Shown here in pieces: positions 44,953 through 53,151 of a DNA stretch of 64,000 nt. The stretch covers positions 1 through 64,000 of the forward strand of contig JAKFER010000047.1 in the NCBI GenBank assembly GCA_036675565.1. Reading direction: 5' to 3'. A program made the translations under genes and the position numbers. The notes under the pieces were generated by a model. It searched no databases, was not told the origin of the DNA, and worked only from the letters and a program-made list of their open reading frames with translations. Position 1 is the stretch's first letter. Every line of letters begins with the position of its first letter. The DNA is from JACCYQ01 sp036675565. GTDB lineage: Bacteria > Bacteroidota > Bacteroidia > Chitinophagales > Chitinophagaceae.

Positions 44953-45067
44953 TGTGTTGAAATGCTTAACGGGTAAGGTTTTCAGAGGAAAAATACGATA
45001 CTAAGTAGTATTGCCTATACCTGATTAAAATTATTGATTATACATCTAAATCAATTGGTTAATTAGT

Positions 45068-45097
45068 TTGAATAAGGTAAATAGCGATGCATCTTTG
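45068..45097 (+). promoter_or_regulatory. Putative promoter of an intergenic small RNA
   Basis: TTG (45068-45070, within TTTG) and CATCTTTG (45090-45097) are 19 bases apart. The second box differs from TAnnTTTG only at its first base. Confidence 0.45.
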
Positions 45098-45101
45098 TGT
45101 T

Positions 45102-45268
45102 AACAACAACCCTTTGAAAAACCAAAACATCCAATTGTCCTAAAACCCAATTTGTCCAATCCTACGAAATTAACCAAACCGGCGTCCAGTCCTTAGTGAA
45201 AGCTAAAACTAATTTACCCCTAAACGCCAACCAAATTATCCCCTGGGTTTACCCGGGGGATTTTTTTT
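45102..45268 (+). ncRNA. Candidate small RNA between GNAT and murA
   Basis: About 167 bases from the predicted start point to the end of a T8 tract. Both neighbouring genes are on the minus strand, so this plus-strand promoter and terminator serve no annotated gene. The interval has no ATG in any plus-strand frame. It is C/A-rich, with a diverged direct repeat CCAATTGTCC (45131-45140) and CCAATTTGTCC (45147-45157), suggesting an unpaired, antisense-type region followed by the terminator stem. No known RNA family was recognised (not tmRNA, SRP or RNase P). Confidence 0.45.
45239..45268 (+). terminator. Strong plus-strand terminator in the GNAT-murA gap
   Basis: TCCCCTGGGT pairs with ACCCGGGGGA (one T-G) around a 2-base turn, then eight T. 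The T-tract is on the plus strand, the wrong side for murA. Confidence 0.8.
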
Positions 45269-45279
45269 AAACAAGCTTC

Positions 45280-46584
45280 CTAAATCCTTTTAATATCTGC
45301 ACCCAATTGTTGCAAACGTTTATCAATATATTGATAACCCCGGTCAATTTGCTCTATATTCTGGATGATGCTTGTGCCTTCAGCACTTAAAGCCGCAATC
45401 AATAATGCTACGCCTGCCCTGATGTCCGGACTGCTCATGGTTATTCCTCTTAACTTTTGTTTTCTTTCCAATCCTACAATGGCTGCCCGGTGTGGATCGC
45501 AAAGAATGATCCTTGCGCCCATTTCAATTAATTTATCAACGAAAAATAACCGGCTTTCAAACATTTTCTGGTGAATAAGAACAGAGCCTTTAGCCTGTGT
45601 GGCCACAACCAGCACAATACTTAACAGATCTGGAGTAAATCCCGGCCACGGGTGATCAGAAATGGTGAGCATGGATCCATCTAAAAACGCCTGTATTTCA
45701 TAAATCTCTTGTCCGGGAATATGAATGTCATCACCTTTAAATTCAACGGTAATGCCTAACTGCCGGAATTTATCAGGTATTACACCCAGGTGTTCAATGC
45801 CGACATTTTTAATAACAATATTACTTTGCGTCATGGCAGCCATACCTATAAATGATCCAACCTCAATCATATCCGGTAATAAACGGTGATTGGTTCCCTC
45901 CAGTTGGTTTACACCAGTAATGGTTAACAGGTTGCTGCCAATGCCTTCAATATTGGCGCCCATTCTTTTTAGCATCCGGCAAAGCTGTTGTATATAAGGT
46001 TCGCAGGCGGCATTGTAAATCGTTGTTGTACCCGTTGCCATCGAAGCGGCCATAATGATATTGGCCGTACCCGTAACTGAAGGTTCATCTAATAAAAGAT
46101 GAGCGCCTTTTAAATTTGGTGCCGTTAAATGAAAAAATCCATCCTTGGTATCATAATCGAATGAAGCACCTAATTTTTCAAAATTTACTATATGCGTATC
46201 TAATCTTCTTCGACCGATTTTATCTCCTCCGGGTTTGGGTATAAATGCTTTTTTGAATCGGGCAAGCAGTGGGCCGGCCAACATAACGGAACCGCGTAAG
46301 CGCCCACTTTTAATCCGGTATTCTTCACTGTGCAGGTAATCGATATTTACATCATCCGCTTTAAAAATACAGGTATCTCTTTGGGGCCTGCTCACTTTTA
46401 CATTTATTTCAGCTAATAACTCTATCAAAAGGTTTACATCCAATATGTCTGGTATATTAGTCACAGTTACCTCTTCGGGCGTTAATAAAACGGCACTGAT
46501 TATTTGTAAGGCTTCGTTCTTTGCGCCTTGTGGTATAATTTCTCCGCTTAATTTTTTCCCACCTATTACCTCAAAAGAATGCAT
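45280..46584 (-). CDS. murA: UDP-N-acetylglucosamine 1-carboxyvinyltransferase, Asp variant
   Basis: First committed step of peptidoglycan synthesis: transfers enolpyruvate from PEP to UDP-GlcNAc. 434 residues from MHSFEVIGGKKLSGEI; a TTG 14 codons upstream is in frame but adds a non-family extension. AKNEALQII (~21-29) carries the catalytic Lys and Asn, and RLRGSVMLAGPLLARF is conserved. In the active-site loop the sequence is KPGGDKIGRRRLD, with Asp121 where E. coli has Cys115. That substitution is known from Mycobacterium and Chlamydia to leave activity but block fosfomycin alkylation. Confidence 0.95.
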   Translation of the reverse strand: MHSFEVIGGKKLSGEIIPQGAKNEALQIISAVLLTPEEVTVTNIPDILDVNLLIELLAEINVKVSRPQRDTCIFKADDVNIDYLHSEEYRIKSGRLRGSVMLAGPLLARFKKAFIPKPGGDKIGRRRLDTHIVNFEKLGASFDYDTKDGFFHLTAPNLKGAHLLLDEPSVTGTANIIMAASMATGTTTIYNAACEPYIQQLCRMLKRMGANIEGIGSNLLTITGVNQLEGTNHRLLPDMIEVGSFIGMAAMTQSNIVIKNVGIEHLGVIPDKFRQLGITVEFKGDDIHIPGQEIYEIQAFLDGSMLTISDHPWPGFTPDLLSIVLVVATQAKGSVLIHQKMFESRLFFVDKLIEMGARIILCDPHRAAIVGLERKQKLRGITMSSPDIRAGVALLIAALSAEGTSIIQNIEQIDRGYQYIDKRLQQLGADIKRI

Positions 46585-46637
46585 ATGATTTGTATTTATA
46601 AAAATGTAATTGCAAAGTAAGAACAACCCTTTTCCTG

Positions 46638-46680
46638 TTAAAAAATAAAAAAGGTTGATGGATCCATTCCATCAACCTTT
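46638..46680 (-). terminator. Terminator of the DUF4290 gene
   Basis: 12-bp stem AAAGGTTGATGG/CCATCAACCTTT; on the minus strand it is followed by a T-rich tail. It separates DUF4290 from murA. Confidence 0.82.
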
Positions 46681-46701
46681 TACAAAATTATGCCTGTAAA
46701 C

Positions 46702-47388
46702 TTAATATCTCTTTTTCTTGAATTTTTGGCCTCCGCGATCACTGCGTTCATTGCGGTCATTGCGATCATTACTTCTGCCACTGCGTTGTTGAAATTTACC
46801 ACGCGGTTTTCCATAACTGCCCCGGTCCCTGCTCATTTCCTGTTGTGGACGATATGCTTTTACAAAAGGGGTATTTGTGAATTCTAATTCACCTTTGGTA
46901 ATGATGCGCAATTCAGCTTGTATAGCATCATCGTGAACTGTTTCTTTGTGCCAGTTATTATAAGCCAGCTTCATGTAATATGCAATTGCATTGGCAAAGC
47001 CCAACTTTTTGTCCGGGTTTTCTTCTTTTAACGCTTTTTCAATTACCACTTCAAGGTTTTTACCCAGGTGAGAATATTTTGGATAACGTTTTGGATATTC
47101 CAGTGGTTGTGGTTTGCCTCTTAGTAATTCTCTGGTGGGTTTAGGATAAGGAGATTCAATATCCAGCTTAAAATCAGAAATCAGGAAAAGGTGATCCCAC
47201 AATTTGTGACGGAAATCTTCAACGTTTTTTAAATGTGGGTTTAAAAAGCCCATCAATTCAATAACAGTATTTGCATTCCGCTGGCGTTCTTCATCATCTT
47301 CAATAGTCAGTATATATTCTATCATGCGCTGAATATGACGACCGTATTCACGCATTACCAGGTAATTTCTCGATGTATTATATTCCAT
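46702..47388 (-). CDS. DUF4290 domain protein
   Basis: 228 residues from MEYNTSRNYLVMREYGRHIQRMIEYILTIEDDEERQ, the characteristic start of DUF4290; the open frame extends 30 codons upstream from a non-family start. The first ~185 residues are helical and conserved-looking (NPHLKNVEDFRHKLWDHLF, KLAYNNWHKETVHDD). The last ~45 residues are low-complexity, rich in Arg, Asp, Asn and Gly, which suggests nucleic-acid binding. Located upstream of murA, a conserved pairing in the phylum as far as I recall. Function unknown. Confidence 0.87.
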   Translation of the reverse strand: MEYNTSRNYLVMREYGRHIQRMIEYILTIEDDEERQRNANTVIELMGFLNPHLKNVEDFRHKLWDHLFLISDFKLDIESPYPKPTRELLRGKPQPLEYPKRYPKYSHLGKNLEVVIEKALKEENPDKKLGFANAIAYYMKLAYNNWHKETVHDDAIQAELRIITKGELEFTNTPFVKAYRPQQEMSRDRGSYGKPRGKFQQRSGRSNDRNDRNERSDRGGQKFKKKRY

Positions 47389-47473
47389 ATAAATCTTTAG
47401 TGGAAAACAAAAGTAGGTAATAAATGCTGATAAAGTTAGCAGTTTTAACTCGTGGGGATTACGTTGGGTTTGT

Positions 47474-47509
47474 TGCAAAAAGAAAGGGGCCCTGAACCAA
47501 GGCCCCTTT
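47474..47509 (-). terminator. Terminator of the T9SS cargo gene
   Basis: AAAGGGGCC/GGCCCCTTT stem with a nine-base loop; on the minus strand the stem runs into TTTCTTTTTG. Confidence 0.85.
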
Positions 47510-47540
47510 TACAAGCCACCATCCTCTTCCACCTAAGAGG

Positions 47541-48731
47541 TCATTTAATTAAAAGTTGATTGACAACGGTTTCTTCTGTTGTTACATCTGTAATCTTCAT
47601 CCAATACATTCCTCTCTGTAACGTGGCTATTTGTTTATAATCTGTTCCAGCCACCGTCAAATCTTTACTCACAACCGTTTGTCCCTGAACATTGGAAATT
47701 CTAATACTTAATTTTCCAGATGTTACGTTAACAAATTTGATACCAACATTTCCTGAAGAAGGGTTGGGGTATAATGAAATTTTATTCAATAAAGTATTTT
47801 CAAAATTTACAGACTGAATAGCTGTGAATTTTGCCATCCCGTTATGATATCGTTGTTGAACCCGGAAGTATAATTGCCCTGTTTCATGTTTTTGTCGATC
47901 ATACTGAAATGAGTACGTCGGGTTTATTCCGGATTTTTTTTGTACCACACCGGCAGGTTTAAAGTTCCTGCCATCACGGCTAACCTGGATCTCATAATGG
48001 AAATTGTTATTATCAGTTTCTGCATTCCAGTTTAGAGCTGCCGAGTTATCTCCTTTTTTATTAACCTGGAAATCTAATAATCCCATGGGTAAAACGGTTG
48101 GAGGACAGTAGCAATATTCAAGTCTGTAGTTAACAAAACCTGAAGTAGACGGTGAAAATAAATAATCACCACTGCCTGTTAAACTGGCGCCTGCTTTAAT
48201 AGCATAACGATAATCAACAGAATCAAGGCCATAAAAATGATCTGCAATTACATTTACATCAGTAATAGTTGTAACAACTGAAGTTCCATTTAATACCGTG
48301 TCTGGTCCAACTGTTACAAAATCGGGTCCACTAAAATCTATTCCATCGTTAGCTGCAAGATTAAAAGGGCCATAGTTATTATCTACACTTTGAGTTAATG
48401 GACTGCTTAATCCCGGGCCAGATATTGTATCACGCCGGGTATATGTTGCATTATAAGATGTGGGAGCATTTACATAATTTTCTATATTAAGCCTTGCAAC
48501 ACCTGTAATAGTCATTATCAACTTTACACAAGTTACCATACCGCTATCCGGATGAAATTTGGGAAACGTTAAAATGGTTTCATAATTGCCACTCCCGGTA
48601 GCTACGGTAGTATCGAAAGATTTTCCTGTAGGTTCAAAACCATTTAAACATTGGGCAGATGAAATTTGAGTACTCAATATTAATATGATTAAAATGCAGG
48701 CAGCATGCAATTTTGGGTAGCATTTTTTCAT
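47541..48731 (-). CDS. Secreted protein with T9SS type A sorting domain
   Basis: 396 residues. Signal peptide at 1-27 (LHAACILIILILSTQISSAQ). The middle part is beta-rich with no enzyme motif. Residues ~220-310 look like a fibronectin-type fold (LNWNAETDNNNFHYEIQVSRDGRNFKPAGVV). The C-terminal ~75 residues carry ISLYPNPSSGNVGIKF and LQRGMYWMKITDVTTEETVVNQLLIK, the type A sorting signal. Predicted to be exported by the type IX system, perhaps surface-bound. Role unknown. Confidence 0.87.
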   Translation of the reverse strand: MKKCYPKLHAACILIILILSTQISSAQCLNGFEPTGKSFDTTVATGSGNYETILTFPKFHPDSGMVTCVKLIMTITGVARLNIENYVNAPTSYNATYTRRDTISGPGLSSPLTQSVDNNYGPFNLAANDGIDFSGPDFVTVGPDTVLNGTSVVTTITDVNVIADHFYGLDSVDYRYAIKAGASLTGSGDYLFSPSTSGFVNYRLEYCYCPPTVLPMGLLDFQVNKKGDNSAALNWNAETDNNNFHYEIQVSRDGRNFKPAGVVQKKSGINPTYSFQYDRQKHETGQLYFRVQQRYHNGMAKFTAIQSVNFENTLLNKISLYPNPSSGNVGIKFVNVTSGKLSIRISNVQGQTVVSKDLTVAGTDYKQIATLQRGMYWMKITDVTTEETVVNQLLIK

Positions 48732-48932
48732 AGGGGACTATTTAAGGGATAACGGATTTGGCTATAAAAGTACCGCTGTTCATATAGGTTAGCAAGTGTA
48801 CTAATGCGTGAAAAGTTATGCCGTAAATCATGTAAAACCAACGTACTTGCACCTGCGTTAGTATACCTGTTTATAAGTATTTCTACCAGGAAGAAAAATT
48901 TTTTCACAAAAAAAGGTTCGTTCCATCAACCT

Positions 48933-48940
48933 TACCTTTG
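48933..48940 (+). promoter_or_regulatory. Putative -7 promoter element, eight bases from a start codon
   Basis: TACCTTTG, exact consensus. The downstream ATG at 48949 must be the true start because the first beta strand of the protein begins at residue 2, so the mRNA would be almost leaderless. Confidence 0.55.
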
Positions 48941-48948
48941 TCCGCCAC

Positions 48949-50073
48949 ATGATTATAGCTGTAAATACCCGCTTTTTACTGGCCGATTACCTTGAAGGAT
49001 ATGGGTATTTTATTCATGAATGTTTTAAAAGAATCACCCGGGATCATCCAGAACACCAGTTTATTTTCATTTTTGATCGTCCTTATGACCCTCGTTTTAT
49101 TTACGAAAAAAATGTAACGCCTGTTGTTATCGGTCCGCCAGCCAGGCACCCGCTTTTATGGAAATGGTGGTTTGATGTAAAAATTCCGTTGATATTAAAA
49201 AAATACAAGGCAGATATTTTTGTTTCTGCAGACGGTTATTGTTCGTTAACGACCAGCGTGCCTCAATGCCTGGTGATTCATGATCTTGCGTTTTTGCATT
49301 ACCCATCTTTTATCAAAAAGTCACATTTAATATATTATAGAAGATATATTCCTGGATTTCTAAAAAAGGCCCATTCAATCGTAACGGTATCTGAATTTAC
49401 AAAAGCGGATATACATCAGCGTTATAAAATAAATAACGAAAAAATCAACGTGGTATATAATGCGGCTAAACCAGGTTTCAAGCCAGTATCTGAAGAAGTA
49501 AAGGAAATGGTGAAATTGAAATATACGGATGGAAAAGAATTTTTTATTTATACAGGTTCTGTTCACCCACGTAAAAATTTGCTGAACTTGTTGAAAGGAT
49601 TTTCTTTTTTTAAGAAACGATTAAAAAGTAATTTTAAATTGGTTATCGTGGGACGACTTGCCTGGCATTACGAATCATTTTTAAAAGATCTTGAAACCTA
49701 TAAATTCCGGCATGATGTGATCCTGACTGGTTACTTGCCAGAGAAGGAATTGATTTCTCTTACCGCTTCTGCTTATGCTATGGTTTATCCTTCTTTATTT
49801 GAAGGTTTTGGCGTGCCGGTTATTGAAGCTATGCAATCAGGCGTGCCGGTCATTACTTCAGCCGGTTCAGCCATGCAGGAGATTGCGAGAGATGCAGCCC
49901 TCTATGCAGATGTTACCAATCCATCAGATATTGGTGAAAAAATGATGCATTTGTACAAGGATGAAAACCAGCGTGACCTGCTGATTCAAAAAGGTTTGCA
50001 AAAAGCTGCTGAATATAGTTGGCAAAAAACATCCGGCTTGTTATGGCAAAGCATTTGCAACTCGAAACCATGA
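48949..50073 (+). CDS. Glycosyltransferase, GT4 family
   Basis: 374 residues, GT-B fold. Starts MIIAVNTRFLLADYLEGYGYFIHECFKRI. The middle has LVIHDLAFLHYP and HSIVTVSEFTKADIHQRY. The donor domain contains FFIYTGSVHPRKNLLNLLKGF (~198), LVIVGRLAWH and VYPSLFEGFGVPVIEAMQSGVPVITS (~280-305), whose E-x7-E (EGFGVPVIE) binds the nucleotide sugar. Probably mannosyl- or rhamnosyl-type transfer onto surface glycan; sugar not determinable. Upstream of gldC with a separate promoter between. Confidence 0.9.
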   Translation: MIIAVNTRFLLADYLEGYGYFIHECFKRITRDHPEHQFIFIFDRPYDPRFIYEKNVTPVVIGPPARHPLLWKWWFDVKIPLILKKYKADIFVSADGYCSLTTSVPQCLVIHDLAFLHYPSFIKKSHLIYYRRYIPGFLKKAHSIVTVSEFTKADIHQRYKINNEKINVVYNAAKPGFKPVSEEVKEMVKLKYTDGKEFFIYTGSVHPRKNLLNLLKGFSFFKKRLKSNFKLVIVGRLAWHYESFLKDLETYKFRHDVILTGYLPEKELISLTASAYAMVYPSLFEGFGVPVIEAMQSGVPVITSAGSAMQEIARDAALYADVTNPSDIGEKMMHLYKDENQRDLLIQKGLQKAAEYSWQKTSGLLWQSICNSKP

Positions 50074-50087
50074 TAGCCTTACATTTG
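50055..50087 (+). promoter_or_regulatory. Putative promoter of gldC
   Basis: TTG (50055-50057) and TACATTTG (50080-50087) are 22 bases apart; the first box lies inside the end of the glycosyltransferase gene. The ATG follows 21 bases later. Confidence 0.55.
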
Positions 50088-50108
50088 CGTCCAATTCAAT
50101 AACATAAC

Positions 50109-50456
50109 ATGAATCAATCAACTATTACCATTGATGTATCCCTTGATCAAAACAGGGTACCCGAAGATATTACCTGGAAAGCATCAGATACTACAACCGA
50201 GCAGGCACAACAGGCAAAAGCTATGATGCTTGCATTTTGGGATGGAGCCGAAAAAACAGCTCTCCGCATTGACCTTTGGACCAAAGACATGATGGTGGAT
50301 GAAATGGCCGATTTTTTTTACCAGACATTAATGACTATGGCCGATACTTTTGGAAAGGCTACCAATAATGATGGTTTGGTAGATGAGATGAAAAAGTTTT
50401 CCAAAGATTTTTATGAAAAATTCCGCGATCAGCAAATGAAGGAAAAAGCGGTTTAA
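50109..50456 (+). CDS. gldC: Gliding motility protein GldC
   Basis: 115 residues, cytoplasmic, no signal peptide. TITIDVSLDQNRVPEDITWKASD, then AMMLAFWDGAEKTALRIDLWTKDMMVDEMADFFYQTLMTMADTFGKATN are the strongly conserved GldC segments. It is required for efficient gliding in Flavobacterium johnsoniae, but its molecular role is unclear and homologues also occur in non-gliders. 17 bases before the yqeY-type gene. Confidence 0.93.
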   Translation: MNQSTITIDVSLDQNRVPEDITWKASDTTTEQAQQAKAMMLAFWDGAEKTALRIDLWTKDMMVDEMADFFYQTLMTMADTFGKATNNDGLVDEMKKFSKDFYEKFRDQQMKEKAV

Positions 50457-50473
50457 AATAAAAACATTTTAAA

Positions 50474-50926
50474 ATGAATCTGGAACAAAAAATAATGGCT
50501 GATTTAAAAACAGCTATGCTGGCAAAAGATGAAACTGCTATGCGCAGTTTAAGAGCCATAAAAGCCGCCATTATCATTGCCAAAACTGCCGAAGGTGCGG
50601 GTGGTGAATTGAAAGAAAGTGACGAAGTTAAAATGCTTCAGAAACTGGTAAAACAACGAAAAGATTCTGCAGAAATTTTTGACAAACAAAAACGTCCGGA
50701 ATTAGCTGCAAAAGAAAATGAAGAAATTGCCATAATAGAAAAATATCTTCCGCAGCAAATGACAGAGGAAGAAGTAAAAGCTGAATTAGCCATTATCATC
50801 AAAGAAACAGGCGCTGCTACACCTGCTGACCTGGGGAAAGTAATGGGTGCAGCTACAAAAAAATTGGGTGGTAAAACAGATGGTAAAACCATTTCCTTGC
50901 TGGCAAAACAAATGCTCACAAACTAA
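50474..50926 (+). CDS. GatB/YqeY domain protein
   Basis: 150 residues, all-helical, starting MNLEQKIMADLKTAMLAKDETAMRSLRAIKAAI. EIAIIEKYLPQQMTEEEVKAEL, TPADLGKVMGAATKKLGGKTDG are the conserved YqeY/GatB C-terminal-domain segments, which contact tRNA in GatB. Stand-alone forms have no firmly assigned function. Likely co-transcribed with gldC. Confidence 0.93.
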   Translation: MNLEQKIMADLKTAMLAKDETAMRSLRAIKAAIIIAKTAEGAGGELKESDEVKMLQKLVKQRKDSAEIFDKQKRPELAAKENEEIAIIEKYLPQQMTEEEVKAELAIIIKETGAATPADLGKVMGAATKKLGGKTDGKTISLLAKQMLTN

Positions 50927-50966
50927 GCTATCAAGGCAACACTGATCATCGGAATAACCAAACTGC

Positions 50967-51512
50967 ATGTTTATAGATACTGTTTTGGCTGTATTATTAA
51001 TCATAGCCATCTTTAAAGGGTTTAGCAAAGGCCTGATCGTGGCCGTGTTTTCATTATTAGCATTTATGATAGGTTTGGCCGCAGCTGTAAAATTATCAGC
51101 AGTAGTAGCCGGTTATATTGGCGATACTGTGAGCGTTTCTGAAAAATGGCTTCCTTTTGTTTCTTTTATTGTGGTTTTTCTGGTGGTGGTTATATTGGTG
51201 AGAATAGGTGCAAAAATCATTGAAAAAACAGTGCAGGTGGCCATGTTAGGTTGGTTGAACCGATTGGGAGGAATGCTTTTTTATGCATTGATTTATGTTA
51301 TCATTTTCAGCATTATTTTATTTTACGCTGTTCAATTGCAAATTTTAAAGCCGGATACCATCAGTAATTCTGAAAGCTATGATTACATTGCACCTATAGG
51401 TCCATGGGTTATTGAAGGCTTTGGAAAAGTGATTCCTGTATTTAATAACATGTTTGATTCTTTAGATAATTTTTTTGATGATATTTCGGGAAAAATCCCT
51501 GAGCACCAATGA
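50967..51512 (+). CDS. CvpA family membrane protein
   Basis: 181 residues with four membrane helices (about 4-20, 27-46, 62-82, 105-125). The start FIDTVLAVLLIIAIFKGFSKGLIVAVFSLLAFMIGL is the CvpA signature. In E. coli CvpA is linked to colicin V production and bile/envelope stress; in Bacteroidota its role is undefined. 40 bases after the YqeY-domain gene. Confidence 0.9.
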   Translation: MFIDTVLAVLLIIAIFKGFSKGLIVAVFSLLAFMIGLAAAVKLSAVVAGYIGDTVSVSEKWLPFVSFIVVFLVVVILVRIGAKIIEKTVQVAMLGWLNRLGGMLFYALIYVIIFSIILFYAVQLQILKPDTISNSESYDYIAPIGPWVIEGFGKVIPVFNNMFDSLDNFFDDISGKIPEHQ

Positions 51513-51594
51513 AAACTTTAAGCAATTTTGTTTCAATCGCTTTTTTGCATCAAATCAATTATTTTAGCACAAATTAAAAAGGCCAGTAAGGATA

Positions 51595-52371
51595 ATGCAG
51601 TACGAGATTAAACAGCATAAGAAATTCAGGTACATTGAGGAAGGAGAAGGCGAAACGCTATTACTCCTGCATGGATTATTTGGCGCCTTAAGTAATTTTA
51701 AAGATCTGATAGAATATTTCAGGCAACATTATAAAGTAGTAGTGCCCATGCTGCCATTATTTGAATTAGATATACTGCATACAACCGTTGGCGGTTTAGG
51801 AAAATTCGTACATAAATTTATTGAAGCCCGTGAATACGACCAGGTTCATTTGTTAGGAAATTCCCTGGGTGGTCATGTTTCTCTGATCCACGTTTTAAAA
51901 CATCCTGAAAAAGTAAAATCGTTGATCCTTACCGGTAGTTCAGGCTTGTTTGAAAATGGTATGGGTGATTCTTATCCTAAGCGGGGTGATTATGATTATA
52001 TCAGGAAGAAAACGGAAATGACCTTTTATGATCCTGCGACTGCAAGCAAAGAGCTGGTTGATGAAGTGTATGAAATCGTCAATAATCGCATCAAAGCCAT
52101 TAAGATCATTGCCCTGGCAAAAAGCGCTATTCGTAATAATCTGGGCGAAGAACTCAATCAAATCAAAAAACCTACGTTATTGATATGGGGAAACAATGAC
52201 ACCATCACACCGCCATTCGTGGCACGTGAATTTAATCGTTTAATTCCCTATAGTGAATTGTATTTTATTGATAAATGTGGGCATGCTCCTATGATGGAAG
52301 TGCCGCATGAATTCAATAACATACTCCATAAATTCTTGAAAAATCTGAATGAGCCTGCAACGGTTAGATGA
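51595..52371 (+). CDS. Alpha/beta hydrolase
   Basis: 258 residues, soluble. Oxyanion region LLLLHGLFGALSNF (~22), nucleophile elbow LLGNSLGGHVSL (Ser ~91), acid in LLIWGNNDTITPP (~200) and catalytic His in IDKCGHAPMMEVP (~229). Resembles the esterase/meta-cleavage hydrolase group. Substrate not determinable. In line with the cvpA and CBS genes. Confidence 0.88.
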   Translation: MQYEIKQHKKFRYIEEGEGETLLLLHGLFGALSNFKDLIEYFRQHYKVVVPMLPLFELDILHTTVGGLGKFVHKFIEAREYDQVHLLGNSLGGHVSLIHVLKHPEKVKSLILTGSSGLFENGMGDSYPKRGDYDYIRKKTEMTFYDPATASKELVDEVYEIVNNRIKAIKIIALAKSAIRNNLGEELNQIKKPTLLIWGNNDTITPPFVAREFNRLIPYSELYFIDKCGHAPMMEVPHEFNNILHKFLKNLNEPATVR

Positions 52372-52406
52372 TCGTCGGTGTCTTATTCATTAAATAAACG
52401 CCCTGC

Positions 52407-53069
52407 ATGTTAATCCGAGATGTACAATCACAAACCATTCCTTACCTGCACCTCAAAGACAAAGTTTATGATGTGCTGCAAATGATGAATGATGCTCACA
52501 TAGGTCATTTGCCTGTTACAGATGGCGATAAATATGTAGGATTGATCAGCGAAGATGATCTACTTCAGGCTTCAGATGAAAACATGGCCATTTCTGGTAT
52601 CATGGAAGTCTTCCCCACACCCTCTATTCAACAAAACGAGCATTTTTTAAAAGCCATGCAGGTTGCTGTTGAAAATGGAATTACCGTTGTTCCTATTATT
52701 AAAGAAAACGGTGATATATATGGAACTGTAACTTATTCAGATCTTTTAAGGCAGGCCTCAGAGTTTATGAGTGTGAACGATCCCGGCGGATTAATCGTAC
52801 TCGAAATGGACAGCCAAAAATACTCCTTCAATGAAATCAGCCGGCTTGTTGAAACCAATGACAGCCAAATCACCCAATTAAATACTTACACGGATACCCA
52901 AACGGGCATGATGCAGGTGACCATCAAGATCAATAAAATGGAAGTTTCGGATATTGTAGCTACCTTTCAACGGTACGATTACAATGTGAAACACTATTTT
53001 GGTGAAGAGCTTTATGAAAATGAATTAAAGTCCAATTACGATAACCTGATGAACTATCTGAAGATATAA
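52407..53069 (+). CDS. CBS domain-containing protein
   Basis: 220 residues. Two CBS motifs occupy residues ~1-120 (MMNDAHIGHLPVTDGDKYVGLISEDDLL and NGITVVPIIKENGDIYGTVTYSDLLRQ). The remainder (~128-220) looks like an ACT-type ligand-binding domain: GGLIVLEMDSQKYSFNEISRLVETND and MMQVTIKINKMEVSDIVATFQRYDYNV. CBS pairs sense adenine nucleotides. In the same order ahead of an outer-membrane protein and nadK in other Bacteroidota, as far as I recall, so a link to NAD(P) or adenylate status is possible. Confidence 0.88.
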   Translation: MLIRDVQSQTIPYLHLKDKVYDVLQMMNDAHIGHLPVTDGDKYVGLISEDDLLQASDENMAISGIMEVFPTPSIQQNEHFLKAMQVAVENGITVVPIIKENGDIYGTVTYSDLLRQASEFMSVNDPGGLIVLEMDSQKYSFNEISRLVETNDSQITQLNTYTDTQTGMMQVTIKINKMEVSDIVATFQRYDYNVKHYFGEELYENELKSNYDNLMNYLKI

Positions 53070-53151
53070 TTCCATTGCTTTTCCCCGTTATATGCTGGCA
53101 AGTAATTTTTATTAATAATTATTGTTTTTAATATTTAGTTAAGTGCGGTTG

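Larger units (their letters stand above)
44850..45279. other. 430-bp intergenic region between GNAT and murA
   Basis: No ORF of note on either strand. It holds two palindromes near the GNAT start (44884-44895 and 44937-44952), then a plus-strand promoter-like pair (45068-45097) and a strong plus-strand terminator (45239-45268), which together suggest a small RNA gene. The 110 bases between 44953 and 45060 show nothing recognisable. Confidence 0.6.

Noticed and set aside
45239..45268. Hairpin near murA as the murA terminator
   Set aside because: The T-tract is on the plus strand, while murA is on the minus strand; the minus-strand side of the stem is followed only by a mixed sequence.
48780..48870. 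Complementary segments (around GTACTAATGCG and GCGTTAGTATAC) as a structured leader
   Set aside because: The pairing partners occur in pseudoknot order with several mismatches; the likely promoter lies downstream at 48933, so this DNA is probably not in the leader.
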